Positions 7,745 through 16,141 of a stretch of DNA of 64,000 bases are shown here, one piece after another. The translations under genes and the position numbers were made by a program. The stretch lies in NCBI GenBank assembly GCA_014859685.1, contig JACUTU010000005.1:62001-126000 (forward strand), given 5' to 3'. The notes under the pieces are model-generated. The model was not told where the DNA came from, did not search any database, and worked only from the letters and a program-made list of their open reading frames with translations. This DNA is from Sulfurospirillum sp. (GTDB lineage Bacteria > Campylobacterota > Campylobacteria > Campylobacterales > Sulfurospirillaceae). Every line of letters begins with the position of its first letter. Position 1 is the first letter of the stretch.

Positions 7745-9298
7745 TTGAAATATCTTTTAGCCATAGATGCAGGAACAGGAAGCATCAGAGCTGTCCTCTT
7801 TGATACAAAAGGCAATCAAATAAGTGTAAGCCAACAAGAATGGACGCACCTTGAAGAACCAAATGTACCAAATAGCATGAGTTTTGATTTTAAAACCAAT
7901 TGGACTTTAACCCTAAATTGCATCAACGAAGCAATCAAAAAAGCAAATATAAACGCAAATGACATCGTAGCATTGAGTGCTACAAGTATGCGTGAGGGTA
8001 TAGTTCTTTATGACAAAGAGGGGCGTGAGCTTTGGGGTGTAGCCAATGTCGATGCAAGAGCCGATAAAGAAGTTAGATACCTCAAAGAACACTTTGCTGG
8101 TATAGAAGAAGAGTTTTATGCACAAAGCGGTCAAACATTTGCACTTGGTGCTTTACCAAGATTGCTTTGGCTCAAAAATAACCATGCTACTATCTATGAA
8201 AAAGTAGCTTCTATCTCGATGATAGGAGATTGGATACTCGCTCGCCTTAGTGGTGTTATAGCGGTTGAGCCAAGTAATGCGGGAACAACAGGTATATTCT
8301 CACTAGAAAAAAGAGTTTGGGCTTATGATATGGCATCAAAAGTAGGTATCAAAAGTGATATTTTTCCTGCTGTTTTAGAGACAGGCACACTCATAGGAAA
8401 TGTTACATGTAAAGGTTCACTCTTGAGTGCAAATACAAAAGTAGTCATGGGTGGTGGCGATGTGCAGCTAGGTTCTGCTGGGCTTGGCGTGGTAGAACTT
8501 GGTGATGTTGCCATACTTGGTGGCTCTTTTTGGCAACAAGTTGTCAATATACCAAGTATTACGAAACCGCCTCGTGATATAAATATCCGAATCAATCCGC
8601 ATGTCATACCAAATCAATCTCAAGCTGAAGGAATTACTTTTTTTAGCGGCCTTGTAATGCGATGGTTTAGAGATGCTTTTTGTGAGTTAGAAAAGCTTGA
8701 AGCACAAGAAAAAGATATAGATGCCTATGCTCTCTTAGAAAAAAAAGCAAAAGATATCCCCGTTGGTTCTTATGGAATAATTCCTATATTTTCGGATTCT
8801 ATGAAGTATGGCAAATGGTACCATGCCTCCCCTAGCTTTTTAAATCTCAATTTAGAAAGTGCTACATGTAACCGCTTTTCTATGTTTAAAGCTCTACAAG
8901 AAAATGCTTGTATCATTAGCAGTATTAATTTAGAAAAAATTAAAAGTTTTACAGGTATTGAGTTTAGCGAGATAGTCTTTGCAGGGGGTGCTAGCAAAGG
9001 AGCTTTATGGTCTCAAACATTAGCTGATGTCACTGGATGTACTATCAAAATCCCACAAGTTACAGAAGCCACTGCTCTTGGAGCGGCTATGGCAGCTGGT
9101 GTTGGTGCGGGGATTTATGAGAGTTTGCAAAGTGCCGCAAAAGAGTTAGTAAAATGGGATAAAAAATATACGCCAAATTTACACAATCATCTACTCTACA
9201 AAGAGATAAAAAAGAAGTGGCAAGCTGCATACGCTAAGCAATTAGAGTTAGTAGATGAAAACATAACAAATTCAATGTGGAAAGCACCAGGATTATGA
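7745..9298 (+). CDS. lsrK: FGGY-family kinase closely resembling autoinducer-2 kinase LsrK
   Basis: FGGY carbohydrate kinases phosphorylate sugars and related polyols; LsrK phosphorylates the AI-2 precursor DPD. The 517-residue sequence follows the E. coli LsrK pattern as I recall it nearly end to end: DAGTGSIRAV, SATSMREGIVLYDKEG, NVDARADKEV, VMGGGDVQLGSAGLG, MRWFRDAFCELEKL, PIFSDSMKYGKWYHASPSF and the terminal MWKAPGL. The start is TTG at 7745, after AAGGAGA and 1 base from the aldolase stop. No Lsr transporter, LsrR or LsrF gene is visible nearby, so a different aldol substrate remains possible. Confidence 0.85.
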   Translation: MKYLLAIDAGTGSIRAVLFDTKGNQISVSQQEWTHLEEPNVPNSMSFDFKTNWTLTLNCINEAIKKANINANDIVALSATSMREGIVLYDKEGRELWGVANVDARADKEVRYLKEHFAGIEEEFYAQSGQTFALGALPRLLWLKNNHATIYEKVASISMIGDWILARLSGVIAVEPSNAGTTGIFSLEKRVWAYDMASKVGIKSDIFPAVLETGTLIGNVTCKGSLLSANTKVVMGGGDVQLGSAGLGVVELGDVAILGGSFWQQVVNIPSITKPPRDINIRINPHVIPNQSQAEGITFFSGLVMRWFRDAFCELEKLEAQEKDIDAYALLEKKAKDIPVGSYGIIPIFSDSMKYGKWYHASPSFLNLNLESATCNRFSMFKALQENACIISSINLEKIKSFTGIEFSEIVFAGGASKGALWSQTLADVTGCTIKIPQVTEATALGAAMAAGVGAGIYESLQSAAKELVKWDKKYTPNLHNHLLYKEIKKKWQAAYAKQLELVDENITNSMWKAPGL

Positions 9299-9372
9299 AA
9301 ATGAAAAATGAAATAAACCACTAACTTGATACAACTATACTAAAGTTTCATTATATTTTTTTGTTAACTATT

Positions 9373-9401
9373 TTGTAATTTTGTCAGTTTTATGCTATAA
9401 T
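9373..9401 (+). promoter_or_regulatory. Predicted sigma-70 promoter of htpG
   Basis: TTGTAA (9373-9378) and TATAAT (9396-9401) are 17 bases apart, and the -10 box carries an extended TG at 9393-9394. The -10 box ends 28 bases before the htpG ATG. I saw no HAIR or CIRCE element here. Confidence 0.65.
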
Positions 9402-9429
9402 TGCCAAAAAAATTACAAGGAGATTTAAC

Positions 9430-11301
9430 ATGGCTAAACATCAATTTCAAACAGAGGTAACACAACTTCTTGATTTGATGATCCACTCTTTATACTCAAA
9501 TAAAGAGATATTTTTACGAGAACTTATCTCAAATGCATCTGATGCACTTGATAAACTTAACTATCTTACGCTCACAGATGAAAATTTCAAAAACCTTTCA
9601 TATACTCCAAAGATAGAAATTGGTATAGACAAAGAAGCAAAAACACTTACCATCAGTGACAGTGGTATCGGAATGAATGAGGAAGATTTGGTTGAAAACC
9701 TCGGCACTATAGCAAAAAGTGGTACAAAATCTTTCATACAAAATCTTAGTGGGGATGCAAAAAAAGACTCAAGCCTTATCGGTCAATTTGGTGTTGGTTT
9801 TTATTCTGCTTTTATGGTAGCAAATAAGATAGAAGTGACTTCCAAAAAAGCTGGTCAAGATGAAGCATATACTTGGGTAAGTGAAGCGGGTGGCGAATAC
9901 GAAATAACACCATCTCAAAAAGAAACACATGGCACAAGTATCACGCTACATCTCAAAGATGATGAAAATGAATTTTTGGAATTTTATCGCATTGAAGGAA
10001 TCATCAAAAAGTATTCTAACCATATTCCTTTTGGTATTTGGATGGACAAAGAGGAAACAAAATATTCTGAAAATGAGGACGAAGAGCCAACAAAAGAGAT
10101 TAAAAATGTGCAAATAAACAAAGCAAGTGCATTGTGGAGAGTCGGCAAAAATGATATAAAAGATGAAGAATACAAGGATTTCTACAAGCAAATATCACAC
10201 GATAGCAGTGATCCATTCCTTTGGATACACACAAAAGCTGAGGGCAAACTCGAATATAACACACTTTTTTATATCCCATCAGTTGCGCCAATGGATCTTT
10301 TTCGTGTGGATTTTCAACCAGGGGTAAAACTATATGTAAAACGCGTGTTTATCACTGATGATGAAAAAGAACTTTTGCCAATTTATCTACGATTTGTTCG
10401 TGGTATCATCGATGCTGAGGACTTACCACTCAATGTAAGCCGTGAGATTTTGCAACAAAATCGCATACTTGAAAGCATCAAAAAAGCAAGCGTTAAAAAG
10501 ATTTTAGGCGAGCTTAAAAAATTCCAAAAAGATACAGACAAATACCTTGAATTTTACAAGAAATTTGGACGCGTTCTCAAAGAGGGATTGTATGGAGATT
10601 TTGAAAATCGTGATGCAATTTTGGATTTGGTACTTTTCAAATCAAGTAAACGAGATGGGCTTATTAGTCTCAAAGAGTATAAAGAAGCAATGCATGAAGA
10701 TCAAAAATCTATCTACTATATCGCTGGCGAAGATGAGGCCTTGTTGCGAAACTCCCCACTTATAGAACAATTTAAAGCAAAAGATATAGAAGTGCTTTTG
10801 CTTGATGAAGAGGTTGATGCTATCGTGATGCCAATGGTGCATGAATATGACAAAACACCTATAAAACCTGTCAACAATTCAGATATCGATGAAGAAATCA
10901 AAGACGAAAAAGAGGAAAACAAAGAACAAGAAGCAAGTTATCTTGAGGTTATCGTAAAGATGAAAGAGATCCTCAAAGATGTTGCAAAAGATGTCAAAAT
11001 TTCAAGCCGACTCAGTGATTCTCCATCGGTTTTAATTTATGATAAAAATGATCCAGATTTTCAAATGCAACAGATGCTCAAACAGATGGGACAAGACAAT
11101 CTTCCAAAAGTCAAACCGATCTTAGAGGTCAATCCAAAGCATGAGATTTTTGTAAAACTCATGAAAGATACAAATGCTACAATGCTAAACGATGTTGCCT
11201 ATCTTTTGATGGATCAAGCAAAACTTGCAGAGGGTATGAAACTCGATGACATCAGTGGCTTCGCAAAACGACTCAACAAAATCATCGCAAAAGCCCTTTA
11301 A
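9430..11301 (+). CDS. htpG: Hsp90 chaperone HtpG
   Basis: Cytoplasmic ATP-dependent chaperone of the Hsp90 family, 623 residues. The N-terminal GHKL nucleotide domain shows the [24 protein letters not shown] and [14 protein letters not shown] motifs. The middle domain carries [11 protein letters not shown] and [13 protein letters not shown]; the C-terminal dimerisation domain ends in KIIAKAL. ACAAGGAG precedes the ATG. The acidic linker between the N and middle domains (about 215-230) is short, as in bacteria. It is a single-gene unit closed by a hairpin shared with the convergent helicase gene. Confidence 0.97.
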   Translation: MAKHQFQTEVTQLLDLMIHSLYSNKEIFLRELISNASDALDKLNYLTLTDENFKNLSYTPKIEIGIDKEAKTLTISDSGIGMNEEDLVENLGTIAKSGTKSFIQNLSGDAKKDSSLIGQFGVGFYSAFMVANKIEVTSKKAGQDEAYTWVSEAGGEYEITPSQKETHGTSITLHLKDDENEFLEFYRIEGIIKKYSNHIPFGIWMDKEETKYSENEDEEPTKEIKNVQINKASALWRVGKNDIKDEEYKDFYKQISHDSSDPFLWIHTKAEGKLEYNTLFYIPSVAPMDLFRVDFQPGVKLYVKRVFITDDEKELLPIYLRFVRGIIDAEDLPLNVSREILQQNRILESIKKASVKKILGELKKFQKDTDKYLEFYKKFGRVLKEGLYGDFENRDAILDLVLFKSSKRDGLISLKEYKEAMHEDQKSIYYIAGEDEALLRNSPLIEQFKAKDIEVLLLDEEVDAIVMPMVHEYDKTPIKPVNNSDIDEEIKDEKEENKEQEASYLEVIVKMKEILKDVAKDVKISSRLSDSPSVLIYDKNDPDFQMQQMLKQMGQDNLPKVKPILEVNPKHEIFVKLMKDTNATMLNDVAYLLMDQAKLAEGMKLDDISGFAKRLNKIIAKAL

Positions 11302-11307
11302 ATTTTT

Positions 11308-11339
11308 CTTACATGTAAGGAATTTTCCTTGCATGTAAG
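11308..11339. terminator. Bidirectional hairpin terminator built from two TACATGTA-type words
   Basis: CTTACATGTAAGG (11308-11320) and CCTTGCATGTAAG (11327-11339) are inverted copies with a single T/C difference and a 6-base loop AATTTT. The hairpin lies between the stop codons of htpG and the convergent helicase gene. Each arm is a copy of the frequent TTACATGTAA word, as with uptake-sequence pairs used as terminators in Neisseria and Haemophilus. Confidence 0.7.
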
Positions 11340-11379
11340 AGTTGTTGTATCTTAAAAACAGATTGTACTTTTCTAAATT

Positions 11380-13407
11380 TTAAATGATTAGTTTGGCTTC
11401 ACTGAGAAATGGTGAATGCACAAAAGGAATCTTTTTTATTTTGTCGTATTTTGCATACGAGAGTATGAGCTTATCTTTGGCTCTTGTGGTGGCAACATAA
11501 AAGAGTCTTCGCTCCTCTTCAAGACCACCACCGGTACTCATAAGTTTGCGATTGGGAAACCTACCGTCCATTAAATCAATCACAAATACTTCACTAAATT
11601 CAAGCCCTTTGCTCGCATGGACACTGAGTAGATTGACTCCATCACCCTCGCTCATCTCATTACTGCCAAGTGTGAGAGCGTTTAGAAATCGCTCGTTTGA
11701 ACTGTATCCATCAGCTAGATCTTTGAGCAAATGTCCCTTGCGAAAGATTCGCTCTTTTGCCTCTTTTTTTACCTCTTCATCAACACTACCATCTTTTTTG
11801 GTGGCTCTGGCTGTGGCTAGCATTTGGGCTATTGTGTTAAAAACTTGCGAGCTAAGCACATGATTGATAAGCGTTTTTGGCTGCTTAATTCGCGTGGCAT
11901 GTTTCAAAAACTTGTATACATCAAAAACAAACCCCGCACCATCACTACTGAGCTTTGCATGTTTTAAGAGAGGATTAGCAAGAAATGCCTCATCAAATCC
12001 GAGATTGTAAAATCGTGAAACACTACCAAATTCATGACAATCATCAAAAAGCCCTAATTGGGTATTTTTAATCTTTGGCTTAAAGGGATTTGCCATCTCT
12101 TTTGGATGGAAAAATCCTCTATAGATATCACCATCACCCAATGCAAAAAGTGCTTCAAAAAGCTCTCTAGAAAGTGACGGACCAACACCTTTGGCGTATT
12201 CAAAAAGGTGGATAAATGCCATCATATCTTTGGGATTTACCACGATACTTACAAGATCCATCATCGCTTTAACTTCTTTTGCATCAAAGAAACTCACGCC
12301 TCCTTTTCGCTTACATGTAAGCCCTAATTCTCGCAAAGTAGCTTCTATGCCATCGGCACTTGCATTATTACGAAAGATAACTGCAATCTCATCTTTTGGG
12401 GTGTATGAACAAGCGATAAGATGTGCTATGGCTTTGTATTGGATAAAAAGTTCCTCATATACAAGGAGTTGTGGGGACTCGCAATTCCCACTTCTTGTCA
12501 CTTCGAGTTTTTTTTCATATAGTCGTGGATTGTGTGCGATAACACGATTTGCTAGAGAGAGGATTTTTGCAGTTGATCGGTAATTTTTATTGAGTGCAAA
12601 AATCTTTGCACCTTTGTAACGCGTGGAAAATGAAGCGATAATTTCGATGTTTGATCCATTGAAAGCATAGATGCTTTGATCATAATCACCCACGCAAAAA
12701 AGCGATTTTTTAGCAAACGCATCAATGAGTGAGCCTTGCAGGGTATTTGTATCTTGGTACTCATCAACTAAAACTTCGCTAAATTGTAAATGTGGACTTG
12801 AAATAGCAAATTTTCGCATAAGAATAAGCAAGTCGTTAAAATCCACATAACCGTACTCTTTTTTCAAGTCTTGAAATTCCATAAAGATATCCTCATAGAT
12901 ATCAAAATACACTCCATGCTCGCTATCATTTTCATGTAACCAATCTGAAAAACTCAAGGAAATAGTAGAGTTTTGATACAAAGAAAATAGATCATACAGA
13001 TAGGAAGCTTGATAAGGTTTTACCCCTGAATCTATATGGTCAAATCTTCTTTTGGCATGGATAGTTTTTAAAAGCATTTTGAGATCTTTTGGCGGCTTGA
13101 GTGTGATCTTCTTGCCAGATTCTCGCAATAACTTATAACTGATGGCATGAAAAGTGCCTGAGATGATCTGTGAAACTATTGTTTTATCAAAATACTGTCC
13201 AACCCGCTCAAGCATTTGAGCTGCCGCCTTGTTGGTAAAAGTAAGCAACAAAATATGCTGTGGTTTCACCCCCTGACTCAAAAGATAGGCGATGCGAGCT
13301 ACGATAGTAGAGGTTTTACCCGTTCCTGCACTTGCGATGATAAGATTTGCACCAGCTGGGGCGGTAGCTGCACTGTATTGTTCGTCATTGAGGGAAACTA
13401 AAGGCAT
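11380..13407 (-). CDS. UvrD/Rep/PcrA-type superfamily 1 DNA helicase
   Basis: A 3'-5' ATP-dependent DNA helicase of 675 residues, acting in repair or replication restart. Motifs in order: LNDEQYSAA (Q motif), ASAGTGKTST (Walker A), LTFTNKAA (Ia), VDEYQDTN (II), GDYDQSIYAFNGS (III), LNKNYRST (IV), SVHASKGLEF (V) and FYVATTRAKDKL (VI). This places it in the UvrD/Rep group; I cannot separate Rep, PcrA and UvrD by eye. The ATG has a GGAG site 4 bases upstream. It is a single-gene unit, convergent with htpG. Confidence 0.93.
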   Translation of the reverse strand: MPLVSLNDEQYSAATAPAGANLIIASAGTGKTSTIVARIAYLLSQGVKPQHILLLTFTNKAAAQMLERVGQYFDKTIVSQIISGTFHAISYKLLRESGKKITLKPPKDLKMLLKTIHAKRRFDHIDSGVKPYQASYLYDLFSLYQNSTISLSFSDWLHENDSEHGVYFDIYEDIFMEFQDLKKEYGYVDFNDLLILMRKFAISSPHLQFSEVLVDEYQDTNTLQGSLIDAFAKKSLFCVGDYDQSIYAFNGSNIEIIASFSTRYKGAKIFALNKNYRSTAKILSLANRVIAHNPRLYEKKLEVTRSGNCESPQLLVYEELFIQYKAIAHLIACSYTPKDEIAVIFRNNASADGIEATLRELGLTCKRKGGVSFFDAKEVKAMMDLVSIVVNPKDMMAFIHLFEYAKGVGPSLSRELFEALFALGDGDIYRGFFHPKEMANPFKPKIKNTQLGLFDDCHEFGSVSRFYNLGFDEAFLANPLLKHAKLSSDGAGFVFDVYKFLKHATRIKQPKTLINHVLSSQVFNTIAQMLATARATKKDGSVDEEVKKEAKERIFRKGHLLKDLADGYSSNERFLNALTLGSNEMSEGDGVNLLSVHASKGLEFSEVFVIDLMDGRFPNRKLMSTGGGLEEERRLFYVATTRAKDKLILSYAKYDKIKKIPFVHSPFLSEAKLII

Positions 13408-13510
13408 AAAACTCCAAAAAATCGTACTTTCAAAACGCGATTATACCTTTTTTTGTTTTTTTCAAGTTGAAATATGCTACAACCGATGAAATTCACACAA
13501 GGGATAGAAA

Positions 13511-14203
13511 ATGAAAAGAAGTGGTTTTACAATGGTAGAGTTGATCTTCATGATCGTAATTATAGGCATCTTGGCAGCAACTGCATTGCCAAAGTTTGGC
13601 GGAGTTAAAGATAACGCAAAAGCAAATAGTGAGATTTCTGCGATGAATTCTTTGGATGGTGCTATCGTTGGTGCAAAAGAATTTCGATTGCAAGACTATA
13701 AGGATGACAATGTCACATGGCATGATAGAACTATTACTTCAGGCACCAATGCAGATAAAGCAGCCGAATATCAAAAAATCAATGCCGACAATGGCGTTTT
13801 AAAAGCCATCATGGATAAAAATGAAAATTTTAAAATAGTTGGTATTTATGGCTATAATCCAGTAACTAATTTGATGAACAACATATTAGCTAATCCAACA
13901 TTTGATGTACTTTTGATTAAAGGACCCGCTTCTAATCCAAACAATGGCATAGCATTTGACGCATCAGCACCCAACAGTGATATTCCAAACAAACCAGACA
14001 GAAATGATTATTGGATCTTTAATCCAAATAGTGTTGATATGAATGTTACAACAAACCCAGTAAGCAGAGGCAGTGTAATAGTACCGCCACAAACAGTTAA
14101 ACTACTTGATATTACTTCAACAACAACAGTAACTGCAGATAATATTTATATAAGACCACTAGGGCAAACTGCAGACAACGGTTTTACACCGGTAAACTAC
14201 TAA
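13511..14203 (+). CDS. Type IV pilin-like / pseudopilin, first of two
   Basis: Starts MKRSGFTMVELIFMIVIIG, a class III prepilin signal: the peptidase would cut after G5, leaving N-methylated phenylalanine. A hydrophobic N-terminal helix is followed by a soluble domain, 230 residues in all. The C-terminal part contains a module GPASNPNNGIAFD...NSDIPNKPDRNDYW that is shared with the next gene, so the two are paralogues. Gene spacing is 2 bases. They are candidate major (MshA- or GspG-like) subunits of the apparatus encoded on the opposite strand. Confidence 0.85.
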   Translation: MKRSGFTMVELIFMIVIIGILAATALPKFGGVKDNAKANSEISAMNSLDGAIVGAKEFRLQDYKDDNVTWHDRTITSGTNADKAAEYQKINADNGVLKAIMDKNENFKIVGIYGYNPVTNLMNNILANPTFDVLLIKGPASNPNNGIAFDASAPNSDIPNKPDRNDYWIFNPNSVDMNVTTNPVSRGSVIVPPQTVKLLDITSTTTVTADNIYIRPLGQTADNGFTPVNY

Positions 14204-14205
14204 AC

Positions 14206-14796
14206 ATGAAACAACACTCTGCTTTTACGATGGTTGAACTGATTTTTGTCATTGTGATTATTGGTATCTTAGCTTCCATCGCAGTACCAAAGTTTAGTGG
14301 AGCGAGTGATGGAGCAAAAAAAAGTGCTGAGATAGCAACTATCTCGGCACTTTCAACAGCACTTGAGAGTGCTCATGGAGAGTGGATCATCAATGAGGGT
14401 GATTTTACTTGGGGAAACAACCGTCTCTCATCAGAGATCAATGCAACAACAGGCTATCCAGCTGTGCTTTCAGATGATCTTAAAAATCCTTTCAAATATA
14501 CCCTCAAAGGCGACAACAAAGATTTTGAAAAACTAAACTCGGGGGATGATACAAAGATCTCTATTTTTGTAGGTCCAGCATCACATCCGAGCAGAGGTGT
14601 GGCTTACGATACAAAAGCTGCAAATAGCGACATAGCTGGCAAACCTGATAAAAATGATTATTGGGTGTATGTACATTCAATAACTAGCGATTCTAACTGT
14701 ACGATAGGTGGCAAAACACTCTACATAGGTGACATCTCCCTTATAGATGTCACCGGTACTTCTGCAACAAACTACGCAAGTCTTACATGTAACTAG
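14206..14796 (+). CDS. Type IV pilin-like / pseudopilin, second of two
   Basis: Starts MKQHSAFTMVELIFVIVIIG. The prepilin cut would fall after A6 instead of the usual glycine, which prepilin peptidases can tolerate. Length 196 residues. It shares the module GPASHPSRGVAYD...NSDIAGKPDKNDYW with the preceding gene, and the glycine/aspartate-rich loop could bind calcium as in major pseudopilins (inference). Two cysteines (SNCTIGG and the C-terminal SLTCN) could form a disulfide. Its stop codon overlaps the stop of a small gene on the other strand. Confidence 0.85.
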   Translation: MKQHSAFTMVELIFVIVIIGILASIAVPKFSGASDGAKKSAEIATISALSTALESAHGEWIINEGDFTWGNNRLSSEINATTGYPAVLSDDLKNPFKYTLKGDNKDFEKLNSGDDTKISIFVGPASHPSRGVAYDTKAANSDIAGKPDKNDYWVYVHSITSDSNCTIGGKTLYIGDISLIDVTGTSATNYASLTCN

Positions 14797-14891
14797 ATAT
14801 TTGTGATCTTGTGGATGATCCAAAAAGTGATACCTAAAATAATGGCACTAAAGATCGCAACACCAATTGTTCCGACTTCCATATCCATCAT
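14793..14891 (-). CDS. 32-residue single-pass membrane protein, translationally coupled to the GspF/PilC-like gene
   Basis: A small open frame of 32 codons starts at the ATG at 14891. It overlaps the stop of the platform-protein gene as ATGA and has GGGAGG 4 bases upstream, giving strong coupling signals. The protein starts MMDMEVGTIGVAIF, has one clear membrane helix (about residues 8-26) and ends in IHKITNI, so the N-terminus is acidic and the C-terminus basic. Its TAG overlaps the TAG of the convergent pseudopilin gene (CTAG). It would be the last gene of the pilus operon. Function unknown; a small partner of the inner-membrane platform is the obvious idea. Confidence 0.7.
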   Translation of the reverse strand: MMDMEVGTIGVAIFSAIILGITFWIIHKITNI

Positions 14892-16132
14892 ATACCTCCC
14901 ACTGCTTCTGCGATCGACCACATTGGCAAAAATATCCCAAGTGCGAGGAGCAAAACAAATCCAGCGATAGCAGTTATGAGTAATGGTTCTATCATTGTTG
15001 CGACATTGTCCACAAGATAGTTGTATTTGTTTCGATAGATAGTTGTTATCTTATCAAGCATGGCATTGATCGATCCACTGGCTTCACCTGCACTGATCAT
15101 TTGGATGATCATACTCTCAAACTGTTTTGTTTCTTTAAATCCATCTGTGAGACTTCTGCCCTCTTCTATCGCTTCGGCTATGCTTGTGAGTTGCTCTTTA
15201 AGATAGATATTGTCAACGATACCGATAGCTGTTTTGAGTGATTCAATGATCGGTAAACCAGAAGTAGACAATCTATCAAAAACATAGATGAATCTGCCTA
15301 TCATAGAAAGATAAATCACCTTGCCTACGATATAAGTTTTGAGCATATATTTATCAAAAAGTAGCCGAAATCTTGCATTTCTTTTATAAAATATCGAAAG
15401 CGCTGTCCCAACACCGATAGCTCCTATAAGGATAAAAGGTCCATAAGCGGTGAGTGCATGTTCAAGCCAGAGCAAAAAAAGTGTCGGCAAGGGAAGTTTT
15501 GCTTGGTATTCTGCAAACATAGATTGAAATTGTGGAATTACCATCGTGATAACAAGAGAAAAAGCTATAATCATTGCAAAAATTACTGTAATCGGATATC
15601 GGGTTGCTTTTTTGAGTTTCATACGGTTATCGTAAATCTCTTGCAAAATATCTGCAAGTTTATTGATCGACTCATCAAGTGTTCCTGTTTTTTCACCTAA
15701 ATCTATCATGGCAATGGTTATCGTGCCAACTTCAGCTTCGAACTGCTCAAACGATTCACTGATACTCACACCTGATTCTACTTGCGTAAGTACGGTGGTA
15801 AATATCTCACCTATTCGTTTATGACCACTTGCTGTGATAACATCTTTTAGACAAGTATTGATCGGCAAGCCTGCGTTGAGCATAACTGCTATCTGACGCA
15901 AAGAGGCGATAAAAGGTTCTAGTGGCACTTTTTTTACACTGAAAAACTTGCTTACTTTTACTTTTACGCGTTGGAGTTTCACACTCAAGGGTTCTGCAAC
16001 TTCTTCAAGAGTGATAAAAACACCCATGCCACTCGCTTTAAAATCTTGCATAGCTTCTATTTTGTGTGATGATTTTTGTATTTTTTTAAGTTTTTGTCCA
16101 TTTTTGAGGTACTCTAGTTGAAAATATTTCAT
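14888..16132 (-). CDS. Inner-membrane platform protein, GspF/PilC/MshG family
   Basis: The integral membrane core on which the assembly ATPase acts in type IV pilus and type II secretion machines. Two GspF domains are visible (about 70-195 and 275-395), each followed by hydrophobic segments. Motifs include LRQIAVMLNAGLPI and FIYVFDRLSTSGLPIIESL. The end is LLALGIFLPMWSIAEAVGG. I use the ATG at 16132 (MKYFQLEYL) because AAGTAGGA lies 7 bases upstream; an ATG at 16138 would touch that site. It directly follows the ATPase gene. Confidence 0.9.
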   Translation of the reverse strand: MKYFQLEYLKNGQKLKKIQKSSHKIEAMQDFKASGMGVFITLEEVAEPLSVKLQRVKVKVSKFFSVKKVPLEPFIASLRQIAVMLNAGLPINTCLKDVITASGHKRIGEIFTTVLTQVESGVSISESFEQFEAEVGTITIAMIDLGEKTGTLDESINKLADILQEIYDNRMKLKKATRYPITVIFAMIIAFSLVITMVIPQFQSMFAEYQAKLPLPTLFLLWLEHALTAYGPFILIGAIGVGTALSIFYKRNARFRLLFDKYMLKTYIVGKVIYLSMIGRFIYVFDRLSTSGLPIIESLKTAIGIVDNIYLKEQLTSIAEAIEEGRSLTDGFKETKQFESMIIQMISAGEASGSINAMLDKITTIYRNKYNYLVDNVATMIEPLLITAIAGFVLLLALGIFLPMWSIAEAVGGI

Positions 16133-16141
16133 GCACACATC

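Noticed and set aside
6580-9298. A frameshift separating an aldolase-dehydrogenase fusion
   Set aside because: The sequence after the aldolase stop encodes a kinase from its first codon; no dehydrogenase sequence is present in any frame.
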